Shown: positions 1 through 8,055 of the stretch, in pieces
Layout of the letters: each line of letters starts with the position of its first letter
Position numbering within the stretch: position 1 is the stretch's first letter
Made by a program: the position numbers and the translations under genes
Assembly: GCA_001510385.1 (NCBI GenBank)
Contig: LFFE01000029.1
Coordinates: 1-49,024 of the forward strand
DNA length: 49,024 nucleotides
Direction: 5' to 3'
DNA from: Actinobacteria bacterium casp-actino5
GTDB lineage: Bacteria; Actinomycetota; Acidimicrobiia; Acidimicrobiales; Ilumatobacteraceae
Notes under the pieces: model-generated
What the model was told of the DNA's origin: nothing
Databases searched by the model: none
What the model saw: the letters and a program-made list of their open reading frames with translations, nothing else

Positions 1-2
1 GC

Positions 3-830
3 CTAGCAGGACATGTAGTCGTAAACGAAGGTGTTCTCTGCTGGCGTCTGCAGCGAGGTTGCGTAGCGAGAACCTTCATCGTTTACCGCTCCTACAACGA
101 GCTGAATCTGACCAACCTGGCCGAAGACCGCAGGAAGGGCGTAGCCGACCGGGAAGCCCTCAGCATCGGTCTCAGGAGCATCAGCGTTGATCTCGGGGCC
201 GAAGTAACCAAATTCAGAGGCATTCGATTGTGCAGCAAGAAGCGCGGATCGTCGTGCCGCCGATGCCCCGAGAGTGATGAGACCTTGTCTAATAGCGGGC
301 TCAGCGGCAATGCCAACGAGGTGCTGGTACGAGTGAGCGAGCATTGTCTCGAAGGCGTGGGCTGCACTGCGGGCATCGCGATTGGAATCGTCTGAAGAAT
401 TGGCTGCGGAAAGTACTGGATCGACGAAACGGCTCCGAACCCAAGGGTTCTCGCATGCAAATGACTCTCCTCCAGCCTCTGCAATGTGCTCGCCGATGGT
501 CTCAGAAGCTGCGATGTGGTCTGCGATAAAGCGATCGATGTAGCTCTGCTGCGGCGCCGTGAAGTGGCCCGCAGCAGTCAGCGCCGTCAGCAACTCGACG
601 ACCGAATGCTCGAGTGACTGCATCGTGCGTAGGTAGACAACATCATTCACCGCACCCTCTGGGAGCATGGTCTCGCTTTCAACGAGGCCAACACGCCCAG
701 GAGCGGTATCTCCACCAAAGTCAGCCGCACACGCCGAAAGAAACGCGCCAAGTCCGAGTGTGAGACCACCACGGCGGAGAAGCGTCCGGCGGTCGAAGCC
801 AGGAGTTTGAGAAGGATTAGGAGTGTTCAT
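3..830 (-). CDS. Tat-exported ferritin-like lipoprotein
   Basis: 275 aa if started at the ATG ending at 830, which has AGAGG about 7 nt upstream; a GTG at 845 in the same frame overlaps the stop of the preceding gene but fits less well. The N-terminus has a twin-arginine motif (RRTLLRRGG), a hydrophobic stretch and a lipobox LSAC, so the protein should be exported folded by Tat and lipid-anchored. The mature part is mainly helical, with Glu/His-containing helices (around LEHSVVELL, the ETIGEHIAEAG segment and the FETMLAHSYQH segment), which fits a ferritin-like four-helix fold. Whether it binds a di-metal centre cannot be decided by eye. It lies directly after another Tat ferritin-like gene and is probably co-transcribed with it. 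Function unknown; the fold assignment is moderately sure and the export signal is sure. Confidence 0.75.
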   Translation of the reverse strand: MNTPNPSQTPGFDRRTLLRRGGLTLGLGAFLSACAADFGGDTAPGRVGLVESETMLPEGAVNDVVYLRTMQSLEHSVVELLTALTAAGHFTAPQQSYIDRFIADHIAASETIGEHIAEAGGESFACENPWVRSRFVDPVLSAANSSDDSNRDARSAAHAFETMLAHSYQHLVGIAAEPAIRQGLITLGASAARRSALLAAQSNASEFGYFGPEINADAPETDAEGFPVGYALPAVFGQVGQIQLVVGAVNDEGSRYATSLQTPAENTFVYDYMSC

Positions 831-841
831 CTTTGTACCTC

Positions 842-1408
842 TCACGCTTCAATCGGTTGTGCCGAGTTAACCAATGTCATTCCGAGATCGTTGCCGTTGC
901 CAAGCACATCGGCAAGTACCACGCAGTGCCGTGATTCTGCGGACGCAATCGACGCAATCACTTCGGCTGCGCCCGAATCAGACAGTCTGCCAATGAGATC
1001 GATGTGGGTTGCTGCTGCTGCCGACTCTAGGTCGTATGCAGTCTTGGCTCGGTCGGCGCCACGCATTGCATCTCGGTACTCGTCAAAGAGACCGTCGTTT
1101 CGCTGATTCGCGCTGAGCCCTGACAATCCAGCAATCGCCTGTGCGAATGATTCGTGACTATCCGACATGGCAGTCCACGCTGCGGAATCTTTGTCGATAT
1201 CGAGCGCTTCGTCGTACAGGTCGCGAAGAGCGAGCTCGAGACCCTGAGCAAACTTGAGAAGGTCAAGTTCCGCTGAGGAGAGCCCGGCTGCCGCTACACG
1301 ACGGTTACCGACCATCGTGAGTGCAATCGCAGCAGTGCCACCAGCAAGCAGTTTGCGGCGCAGGTCGGTTTCAGTGAGTTGTGGGGAGTCGTCCCGGGTG
1401 CTCGTCAC
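842..1408 (-). CDS. Tat-exported ferritin-like protein
   Basis: 188 aa from the GTG ending at 1408, chosen because AGGAAAGG lies 7 nt upstream; an in-frame start at 1444 would add 12 residues before the signal. The N-terminus carries a twin-arginine-type signal (LRRKLLAGG followed by a hydrophobic Ala/Leu stretch and AAAG as a plausible cleavage site). There is no lipobox cysteine, so it is probably soluble outside the membrane, unlike its neighbour. The mature chain is helical, with Glu- and His-containing helices (SDSHESFAQ; ESRH near the C-terminus), typical of ferritin-like folds. The next gene downstream starts a few bases before or after this stop, so the two are translationally close. 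Exact role unknown. Confidence 0.72.
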   Translation of the reverse strand: MTSTRDDSPQLTETDLRRKLLAGGTAAIALTMVGNRRVAAAGLSSAELDLLKFAQGLELALRDLYDEALDIDKDSAAWTAMSDSHESFAQAIAGLSGLSANQRNDGLFDEYRDAMRGADRAKTAYDLESAAAATHIDLIGRLSDSGAAEVIASIASAESRHCVVLADVLGNGNDLGMTLVNSAQPIEA

Positions 1409-1587
1409 GGGGCTGCCTTTCCTATGTGGTCGTACTTGTGCCATTCTGCCGGGGCAGTCAGCCAGTTACCAAGTTTAGAAGCCCCGTGTGCGTGTGGGCG
1501 GTATTCGTCGGGATTGCTACCTTTCGGAAACTGTCGTACGGAGCAGGGTGTGCCTGCGCTAGAGACCAACGAAGTAAGCGACGAACG
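1409..1587. other. 179-bp intergenic region, likely promoter for ferritin-like pair
   Basis: This gap separates the FGGY kinase stop from the ferritin-like gene start, both on the minus strand. On the minus strand a TAAACT hexamer (about 1474-1479) could serve as a -10 element, but I see no good -35 and no clear terminator hairpin. No coding potential is convincing here. Confidence 0.35.
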
Positions 1588-3048
1588 TCAGAAATCGAGG
1601 CTCGAGAGCTCAGGGATCCAGCCCAGTGATCGAGATGTTGCCTTTTCCCACTGCAGACGAGCTCCGATACGGTCAAAGGAGTTATCGGGGAACACAACGA
1701 TCTGAGGATCCCAAAGTTCTGCGGTGTCACTCACTTGAGCGATCTGGTTCAAACCAACGAGGGCGAGTCGGCCAGCTCCCAGTGTCGTACCTTCGGTATG
1801 GGGCGACACCTCGACGTTAATCCCGGTGAAATTTGCAAGTGCCTGAACAAACGTCGGGTTTCGGCTCATTCCGCCATCAACCCTTACCACCTCGATGTTG
1901 GCAACCGCATCGGACCCAACCGCTTCAACAAGGTCTGCGCCTCGATGGGCAACTCCCTCAAGCACTGCTCGAACCATGTGAGACCGGGTGGTTCCTCTCG
2001 TAAGCCCAACAAATGTGCTTCTTGCGCCGTAATCCCAGTGGGGCGTTCCAAGACCGAGCGGCGCAGGGACAAACAGCACCCCTTCAGTCGATTGGCACAT
2101 TGATGCGATGTCGTGGCTCTCAGCACTCGACGAAATCAGGTTGAGGTCATCTCGAAGCCAGTCGATGTTCGACCCTGCGGCGAGCATGATCGACTCGGCC
2201 CCGAACACTCGTTTGCCATGTTCGGCCCAGGCGACGATGCCGAAACACCCACCCTCACCACGTCGTGTGCTCTGAGCAAGTGGCGAACGTTCGCTGACCA
2301 CAGTGTCGAGCATTCCTCCTGTTCCGAACGTGATTTTTGCGAGACCTGGTGAGACACACCCCTGACCGACAAGCGATGCTTGCTGATCCCCAATCACAGC
2401 AACGATCGGGGGTGCTCCAGGAAGAGCCTGCGCAACTGCACATTGGCCGACGCTGTCAACGATGTGTGGAAGCATCGTCGGTGGCGTGTCGAAGACCGCG
2501 CAGAGTCGATCATCCCAGTCGGCTAAATGCGGCGAGTACCACCCGGTGACGGCCGCATTTGTGTGGTCGGTGACATGCGATTGTCCCTGCGACAATGACC
2601 ACACAATCCACGAGTCAACGGTGCCTACACAGAAATCGCGATGACGAGCGTGCTCCACCGAATTCAATAGCCATTGCGCCTTTGTTGCGCTTTGGTTTGG
2701 GGCGACCGCCACGCCATGTTCACTCTTTGCGGTCATGCATTCCCCAACGGTGCGCAGATCTTGCCAACTCAGTCCGGGGCCTATCGGCTCACCAGATGCA
2801 CGGTCCCAGACGACGGTGCTTGCCCGTTGAGTTGTGATGGCAACACCCGAAATGGGTTGCGCACGTGTCATCACGGAGGATGCCAACTCAATCACCGTGC
2901 GTGCAAGCATCTTCGGATCGAACTCAACCAAACCAGGGAACGGTGTAGACGGCGGTTGCTGTTGCTGATGGAAATCGACGATGTTGCCCTCGGAATTCAT
3001 CGTTGCGACACGGACGCTGGTGGTGCCGACATCGATGACGAGGATCAT
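1588..3048 (-). CDS. FGGY-family carbohydrate kinase, not canonical glycerol kinase
   Basis: 486 aa, the usual FGGY length. The ATP-binding start DVGTTSVR, the catalytic-Asp motif GDQQASLVGQ, FGTGGML and the second-domain VDGGMSRN all match the family, so it is probably an active kinase. It resembles GlpK overall (SWQDLRT, VDSWIVW), but the glycerol-binding NQRE motif of GlpK reads TQRA here (Arg75, Ala76), so the Glu that contacts glycerol is missing. A canonical GlpK is encoded separately at 17299-18783. The start overlaps the preceding membrane-protein stop by four bases (ATGA), and it is the last gene of the glpD operon. The substrate is unknown; a triose, alkylglycerol or another polyol would fit the context, but that is inference. 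Confidence 0.85.
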   Translation of the reverse strand: MILVIDVGTTSVRVATMNSEGNIVDFHQQQQPPSTPFPGLVEFDPKMLARTVIELASSVMTRAQPISGVAITTQRASTVVWDRASGEPIGPGLSWQDLRTVGECMTAKSEHGVAVAPNQSATKAQWLLNSVEHARHRDFCVGTVDSWIVWSLSQGQSHVTDHTNAAVTGWYSPHLADWDDRLCAVFDTPPTMLPHIVDSVGQCAVAQALPGAPPIVAVIGDQQASLVGQGCVSPGLAKITFGTGGMLDTVVSERSPLAQSTRRGEGGCFGIVAWAEHGKRVFGAESIMLAAGSNIDWLRDDLNLISSSAESHDIASMCQSTEGVLFVPAPLGLGTPHWDYGARSTFVGLTRGTTRSHMVRAVLEGVAHRGADLVEAVGSDAVANIEVVRVDGGMSRNPTFVQALANFTGINVEVSPHTEGTTLGAGRLALVGLNQIAQVSDTAELWDPQIVVFPDNSFDRIGARLQWEKATSRSLGWIPELSSLDF

Positions 3049-3473
3049 TGCGCCGACCGTTCAAACGAGGGGATGAATCCCTGTGAGCGAAGCCGTCTGC
3101 CGATCCAGCCACCGACGAGACCCACACCGGCGACGACCGTGAGATTAAAGAAGGCACCAAACCAATTCACGGTTCCCCCTATGACGATTTGCACGACAAT
3201 GAATACCGCTTGAGCGGCCGAATAAGTGCCGATCGCGGTGACAAGGCCGTGGCTCAGAGGAAGATCGAGGCGTTGAACCCATGCTGCACACCCGGCTCCG
3301 AGAGTGAATCCTCCGACGGCGCCGAGAACCAGCCAGATTGCAAGCGCACTTGAATCGCGGCTGGCGGCCCATGAGGCACCCACAGAAAACGGAATCGCGA
3401 AGACCAACGACACCGTCGCACCCATACGAAGTGCTTGTTTGTCCCAGCGTTGCAAAGACTGTGAGGTCACCAT
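3045..3473 (-). CDS. small four-helix membrane protein
   Basis: 142 aa with four predicted membrane segments at about residues 16-38, 43-67, 76-100 and 103-127, a charged N-terminus and a basic C-terminal tail (GRRLRSQG). Its start overlaps the end of the flavoenzyme gene by a few bases and its stop overlaps the kinase start (ATGA), so it is embedded in the glpD operon. I do not recognise the family. A transport or membrane-accessory role for the operon substrate is possible from position only. Confidence 0.7.
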   Translation of the reverse strand: MVTSQSLQRWDKQALRMGATVSLVFAIPFSVGASWAASRDSSALAIWLVLGAVGGFTLGAGCAAWVQRLDLPLSHGLVTAIGTYSAAQAVFIVVQIVIGGTVNWFGAFFNLTVVAGVGLVGGWIGRRLRSQGFIPSFERSAQ

Positions 3474-4969
3474 CCTGAGGGTCCAAATCTGTCGTGAAAT
3501 CCCAATTTTCCAGGGTTCATGATTCCGGCCGGGTCCAGTGCATCCTTGAGGTGCTGCAGGGTGTCAAATGACGAGCCGAGAGCCTCTTGCATGTACCTCG
3601 AGCGATTAAGTCCAATACCGTGGTGATGCGAGAGGTTTGCCCCAGCTCGCAGTGCGGCGCGTTGAGCAGCATCCCATAATTCGCGATGTGTGGTGTCAAT
3701 CTGGTCGAGCGACGAGCCGCGAGGTGGCCTTGCGGCAAGGCTGAAGTAAAGACAAGCGCCATCAAGGTAGCTGTGGGACAGATGGGCAGACGCCGAAACT
3801 GCGTGTGGAGTTGCTAGAACAGCCTCTCGCACCGCTACGTACACTTCGTCAAGTTTCGACCACGGGACGGTGACTTCCATCGTGTCGATGACAAAGCCTT
3901 TTTTTGTAAGCCCCTGAAGTGCGGTGGTGTCGTTTCGGTGCTCCAGCCAATGCGCGACACGATCTTCAGAGCTCTTTGTTGCCCCACAGGCGGTGAAGAA
4001 TTCATCGACTGTCGCCAGGGTCGCGTCGACGATCTGCTGGTGGCCTTCGTCGAGCACTAATACGATGCTTTCGGTTCCATCTCCGCTATGAGATCGGGCC
4101 GATTCAATTGGGTCGTACAGCCGCAAAACAGCTGGAGTTGCATCATGTCGAATTGCTTGACGACATGCCTCAAAGGCATCTTGCAACCTTGGAAACGAGT
4201 AAGTCGCGCGCCCTTGGTAGTCGCTCACCGGGTGGGTACGCAGCATCACCGACGTGATAATCCCAAGCGTGCCCTCCGAGCCGACAAATACTTGGTTGAG
4301 GTCGGGGCCAACCGCTCCGGCAGCGTGGCCTCCGGTTTGAATAATTGACCCATCCGCAAGGACCACCTCAAGGCCAATAACCATGTCTTCGATTTTTCCG
4401 TATCGGGTCGAATACTGCCCGGCGCCGCGACATGCCACCCATCCTCCAACCGTGGCGAGGTCGAAACTCTGCGGATGGTGACCAACGGTGATGCCATGGG
4501 TTGTTCGGAGTTCGTGTTCGAGATCGGGCCCGAACACCCCGCATTGCGCAGTGACGACACCTGAAATGTCATCCACATGCTCGATGGCGTTCATTGCCGA
4601 CAGATCGAGAACGACTCCGCCATGAACTGGAATCGAGCCGCCGCAAACACCAGAACGGCCGCCAGCGGCGGTAACTGGGATCGCCTCTCGATGGCAGATT
4701 GCAAGTAGTTCCGAGATCTCCTGTGTCGATCGAGGATGTGCAACCACGGCAGCAAGCGAACCGACTTTGCCATGAAGTGCCCAGTGCAATGCGAGCGGCC
4801 ACCAATCACGACTTAATTCAGCGACTTCCTGGGGACTGTCTGATTCCACAGTGACCGGACAGATTGCTGCCAGCGCTTCAGCAATCGACCCTGAGACCGA
4901 CGTTTGCGTACCCTCAAGATGTGCTGCTGAGCCGTTGAGCTCAATCGGTGGAGTTGGTGTTATCGGCAT
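3467..4969 (-). CDS. FAD-binding oxidase, alkyldihydroxyacetonephosphate-synthase-like
   Basis: 500 aa from the ATG ending at 4969, which shares one base with the glpD stop (TAATG) and has AAAGGA upstream; a longer in-frame start at 5011 lies inside glpD. This is a VAO/FAD_binding_4 flavoprotein: the FAD-loop region is at about residues 78-125 (HPRSTQEI, AAGGRSGVCGG), GSEGTLG near 230-236, and FAD-oxidase_C follows. The segment around 168-198 (SFDLATVGGWVACRGAGQ, then YGKIEDMV) closely follows alkyl-DHAP synthase (AGPS), and the AGPS active-site SHHHG is present at 447-451, as is a Tyr in LYFSLAARP. Known AGPS makes the ether bond of ether lipids from acyl-DHAP and a fatty alcohol. Bacterial relatives are often called FAD-linked oxidases, and glycolate/lactate-type oxidases are the alternative. 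The glpD neighbour supports a DHAP/glycerol-phosphate-linked substrate. Confidence 0.85.
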   Translation of the reverse strand: MPITPTPPIELNGSAAHLEGTQTSVSGSIAEALAAICPVTVESDSPQEVAELSRDWWPLALHWALHGKVGSLAAVVAHPRSTQEISELLAICHREAIPVTAAGGRSGVCGGSIPVHGGVVLDLSAMNAIEHVDDISGVVTAQCGVFGPDLEHELRTTHGITVGHHPQSFDLATVGGWVACRGAGQYSTRYGKIEDMVIGLEVVLADGSIIQTGGHAAGAVGPDLNQVFVGSEGTLGIITSVMLRTHPVSDYQGRATYSFPRLQDAFEACRQAIRHDATPAVLRLYDPIESARSHSGDGTESIVLVLDEGHQQIVDATLATVDEFFTACGATKSSEDRVAHWLEHRNDTTALQGLTKKGFVIDTMEVTVPWSKLDEVYVAVREAVLATPHAVSASAHLSHSYLDGACLYFSLAARPPRGSSLDQIDTTHRELWDAAQRAALRAGANLSHHHGIGLNRSRYMQEALGSSFDTLQHLKDALDPAGIMNPGKLGFHDRFGPSGW

Positions 4970-6585
4970 TACACGGATCCTTTGCTCATTGCGGAAATCT
5001 CGGCACGACACACACGTGCATACGCAGTGACTTCATCATCTCGGTATGCGTCAGACCAGCCGAGTTCGCGCTGCATGATGCGTGAAACCGAATCAGCGCA
5101 GCGCTCTGCGAGATCTCGATGAAGGAGGTGGAGCCGAGATCTCCTTGTCATCACATCGACAAGATGGATCGCGGCCTCATATCGAACGGCGTACACAACG
5201 TCAGCCTCACTCAGCTGTGCTCCAGGTATGAGTTCGCTTTGCGATGCGCCTTCGGCACAGATGTTATTCAACATGTGCTCGTTGCGATCGGCGAGCATGG
5301 TTTTGCGAGTGGAGCAAGGCCGTCGCTTGCCGAGCACTTGCTCAACATGGTTGACCGTGTCCTCAGCCATTGAGCGATAGGTCGTGAGTTTGCCGCCGAC
5401 CACCCGGACGTATCCAGATCGACTCGAATCGACTCGGTGTCTTCGGCTTACATCGGCTGTTCGGCCCTCGTCGGCTTCATCGGAGGTGACGAGCGGCCGG
5501 AGACCTGACCAGACTCCAATCACGTTGTCGGGTGTCACCGTGGTCTGCATTGCCGAGTTGACGGCACGAAGCAGATACTCAACATCTTCGGAAGAACACT
5601 CAGGGTCATCTAGCGAGCCTTCGTGATCGGTATCAGTGGTGCCGATGTAAGCAACTTCGAATGACCCATCGGATCCAGCCTTGTCAGGAACAAGAAACAC
5701 ACTGCGTTTGTCCCCGGGGACCGGCAGGACCATGGCAACGCTGGTTTGCACAAGTTCCCACGGAATCGTGACGTGGACACCTCGTGCCGGGCGAACCTTA
5801 AGTGACGGAAGCGGTTCAGCTAACTGCTGATTGACGAGATCATCGATCTGTTCGGCCCAAACCCCTGCCGCATTCACCACGCATCGAGCAGGCAGCGAGA
5901 GTTGCGCGCCATCAACGTTGAGTTCTACTGCGCTCGTGTGGCCATTATCGACCGAAATTCTGTCGACGCTGCAATAGTTGATCACCGTGGCGCCCGCATC
6001 GGAAGCGGAGGTAACCACATCGAGGGTGAGCCTGGCGTCATCAGCGCGGGCGTCGTAATAAAGGTATCCACCTGCGATGCGTTCACTATCGAGAAGTGGG
6101 GCCAACTTTGCAACCCCAGGTTTTCTCAGCCTGCGATGTAGCCGGCCGATGCGCCAGCCACCAGCGGTGTCGTAGGCCCAAAGCGCACTGCCGAGTGCCC
6201 GAGCAATTCGTCGTGGGAATAGTCCGTCTCGAGTGAAGATCGGTAACAGAAATGGGAGCACCTCAACGCGCCCAGGTGCGATTCGTTGCAGGATGCTCCG
6301 CTCGCGGAGCGCCTCACGCACAAGCGGAACATCGCCTTGTTGAAGATATCTCAGCCCACCGTGCACGAGCTTGGAACTCTTCGAGGATGTCCCTGATGCA
6401 AAGTCACCCCGCTCGACCAAGAGCACATCGAACCCTCTCAAGGCTGCGTCAAGTGCAACGCCGGCCCCGGTAATCCCTCCGCCGACAACGACGAGATCAA
6501 ATGGCACCTCGGCGCCCGCTCGCTCGTGCAGTCTTTGAACCATTGACCTCCGACTTACCCCTGGATTCGGTCTGGCGGCGCGCAT
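4969..6585 (-). CDS. glpD: glycerol-3-phosphate dehydrogenase (FAD, respiratory)
   Basis: 538 aa. It oxidises glycerol-3-phosphate to dihydroxyacetone phosphate and feeds electrons to the quinone pool at the membrane face. The dinucleotide motif VVVGGGITGAG is at residues 33-43, followed by the family signatures ALRGFDVLLVERGDFASGTS and KLVHGGLRYL; IGVWSGLRPL and GGKLTTYRSMAEDTV appear in the second half, then the C-terminal DAO_C helical domain. Two starts compete: ATG at 6585 has TACGAT exactly six bases upstream, fitting a leaderless transcript, while ATG at 6543 has GGAGG only three bases upstream. I keep the longer form. It is the first gene of the operon with the ADPS-like flavoenzyme, a membrane protein and an FGGY kinase. 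Confidence 0.95.
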   Translation of the reverse strand: MRAARPNPGVSRRSMVQRLHERAGAEVPFDLVVVGGGITGAGVALDAALRGFDVLLVERGDFASGTSSKSSKLVHGGLRYLQQGDVPLVREALRERSILQRIAPGRVEVLPFLLPIFTRDGLFPRRIARALGSALWAYDTAGGWRIGRLHRRLRKPGVAKLAPLLDSERIAGGYLYYDARADDARLTLDVVTSASDAGATVINYCSVDRISVDNGHTSAVELNVDGAQLSLPARCVVNAAGVWAEQIDDLVNQQLAEPLPSLKVRPARGVHVTIPWELVQTSVAMVLPVPGDKRSVFLVPDKAGSDGSFEVAYIGTTDTDHEGSLDDPECSSEDVEYLLRAVNSAMQTTVTPDNVIGVWSGLRPLVTSDEADEGRTADVSRRHRVDSSRSGYVRVVGGKLTTYRSMAEDTVNHVEQVLGKRRPCSTRKTMLADRNEHMLNNICAEGASQSELIPGAQLSEADVVYAVRYEAAIHLVDVMTRRSRLHLLHRDLAERCADSVSRIMQRELGWSDAYRDDEVTAYARVCRAEISAMSKGSV

Positions 6586-6591
6586 CGCTCC

Positions 6592-6597
6592 ATCGTA
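6592..6597 (-). promoter_or_regulatory. -10-like hexamer TACGAT, leaderless glpD start
   Basis: TACGAT on the minus strand lies six bases before the ATG at 6585, so transcription would begin at or next to the start codon. There is no obvious -35. The same spacing is seen before several other genes in the window. Confidence 0.5.
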
Positions 6598-6726
6598 GTG
6601 AGGCCGATGAGTGTGCTGAAGAGACGTGTGAAAAACCCGAAAAATCTCGTCATCCGCATTGCGCGGAGGCGTATTCGCGATCTAGTGTCAAATGTCACAG
6701 CTGGTAACCAAAGGGGGGTAGCAGCA

Positions 6727-6966
6727 ATGGCAGATCACGACTTCGAATGGCGAATGGCCGGAGCGTGTCGCGGTTTGAACCCTGACATTTTTTACCCAGA
6801 TGACGACGCTGACGCCGAAGTGGCAAAAGATATTTGCGGGTCCTGTGTTGTCCAAGTTGCATGTCTTGAACATGCGCTCGCTCGGCGGGAGAAAGTTGGT
6901 GTCTGGGGTGGGGCCACAGAACGTGAGCGCCGAAGGATCATTCGGCAGCGCCGACGCTCCGCCTGA
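6727..6966 (+). CDS. WhiB-family iron-sulfur transcriptional regulator
   Basis: 79 aa from ATG 6727, preceded by a G-rich ribosome site (AAGGGGGG) about 8 nt upstream; in-frame starts back to 6598 are less likely because WhiB proteins are short. Four cysteines in the WhiB arrangement are visible: GACRGLNP, then CGSC and VACLEHAL, which would bind a [4Fe-4S] cluster. The diagnostic turn GVWGG is followed by a basic C-terminal tail (RERRRIIRQRRRSA) that should contact DNA. WhiB proteins are restricted to Actinobacteria and their phages and usually act with the principal sigma factor. It sits between the divergent glpD operon and trpD; which WhiB subclass it belongs to cannot be told here. Confidence 0.95.
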   Translation: MADHDFEWRMAGACRGLNPDIFYPDDDADAEVAKDICGSCVVQVACLEHALARREKVGVWGGATERERRRIIRQRRRSA

Positions 6967-6987
6967 ACGCAGAGTGCGTGTTGCTCT

Positions 6988-6993
6988 TAACCT
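6988..6993 (+). promoter_or_regulatory. -10-like hexamer TAACCT, leaderless trpD start
   Basis: TAACCT ends six bases before the trpD ATG at 7000 and there is no ribosome binding site in between, so a leaderless transcript is likely. No convincing -35 is seen. Confidence 0.5.
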
Positions 6994-6999
6994 TCGCCT

Positions 7000-8055
7000 A
7001 TGGCAGAAATCGATCACGTAGGCGGTTGGGGCACGATTCTTTCGAGAGTTCTGTCGGGTGAGGAACTCGACCCTGTTTCAGTGACGACTGCCCTCGAGGT
7101 CATTCTTCAAGGGGACGCGACACCAGCGCAGATCGCAGGGTTCATCGTTGCAATGCGCAGCCGTGGCGAAACCTCTAACGAACTTTCGGCAATGTTGGAT
7201 GTTGTTCTAAAGCACGGCGTCGAGGTGCCGTTGACCGTCGAACAGCAGCAACATGCAATCGATGTGGTTGGCACAGGCGGTGACGGGTCGCACTCGATCA
7301 ATGTGTCAACGATGGCTGCGCTTGTTGCGGCCGGCGCAGGAGCGCCAGTTTGTAAACACGGCAACCGATCTGCCTCATCATCATGCGGAACTGCAGACGT
7401 ATTAGAACAACTCGGTGTCAACATCGCAGCCGATGCCGAGACAGTTGCCCGTTGTGTCGATAACGCCGGGATCGGCTTTTGCTTCGCCCCGACATTCCAT
7501 CCGGCATTTCGCTTTGCTGGATCGCCGAGAAGAGAACTTGGTATTCCTACCGCGTTTAACTTGCTCGGGCCGATGGCGAATCCAGGTCGTGTTCAACGAC
7601 AACTCATTGGAGTAGCTGACCCGAATCGTGCTGAGCTTGTGCTCGACACGTTGCGAGGGCGCGGGGCGGAACATGTATGGGTCGTCCATGGAAGCGGTTT
7701 AGATGAGTTGTCGACAACTGGTCCGTCAACGGTTCACGAACTTCGTGATGGAGAAACACGCACATTCACCGTTGATGCGACCGATTACGGGATCGCATCT
7801 GCCAGTAGTAGCGATCTATCGGGTGGCGGTCCAGAGCAGAATGCTGAGGTGGTTGAACGGGTATTGAGCGGGCAGCATGGCCCACACAGGGACATTGTCC
7901 TACTCAATGCAGGGGCGGCACTTGTGGTAGCGGGAATCGTCGTCGATCTCGCTGCAGGAATTTCAGCGGCCGAGCGCAGCATCGACAACGGAATGGCTCG
8001 TGAAGCGCTTCAGGGTTTGATTAACGAATCGCAGTTAGAAGACGCACATGGCTGA
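7000..8055 (+). CDS. trpD: anthranilate phosphoribosyltransferase
   Basis: 351 aa, normal length. It transfers phosphoribose from PRPP to anthranilate, the second step of tryptophan synthesis, in the cytoplasm. The PRPP/anthranilate site motif VGTGGDGSHSINVST is at about residues 90-104, KHGNRSASSSCGTADVLE follows, and FAPTFHPAF plus LGIPTAFNLLGPMANPG are further family signatures. No other trp gene is next to it; in mycobacteria trpD also stands apart, near the same exonuclease/GIY-YIG gene that follows here. The end overlaps the next gene by eight bases, implying translational coupling. Confidence 0.97.
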   Translation: MAEIDHVGGWGTILSRVLSGEELDPVSVTTALEVILQGDATPAQIAGFIVAMRSRGETSNELSAMLDVVLKHGVEVPLTVEQQQHAIDVVGTGGDGSHSINVSTMAALVAAGAGAPVCKHGNRSASSSCGTADVLEQLGVNIAADAETVARCVDNAGIGFCFAPTFHPAFRFAGSPRRELGIPTAFNLLGPMANPGRVQRQLIGVADPNRAELVLDTLRGRGAEHVWVVHGSGLDELSTTGPSTVHELRDGETRTFTVDATDYGIASASSSDLSGGGPEQNAEVVERVLSGQHGPHRDIVLLNAGAALVVAGIVVDLAAGISAAERSIDNGMAREALQGLINESQLEDAHG

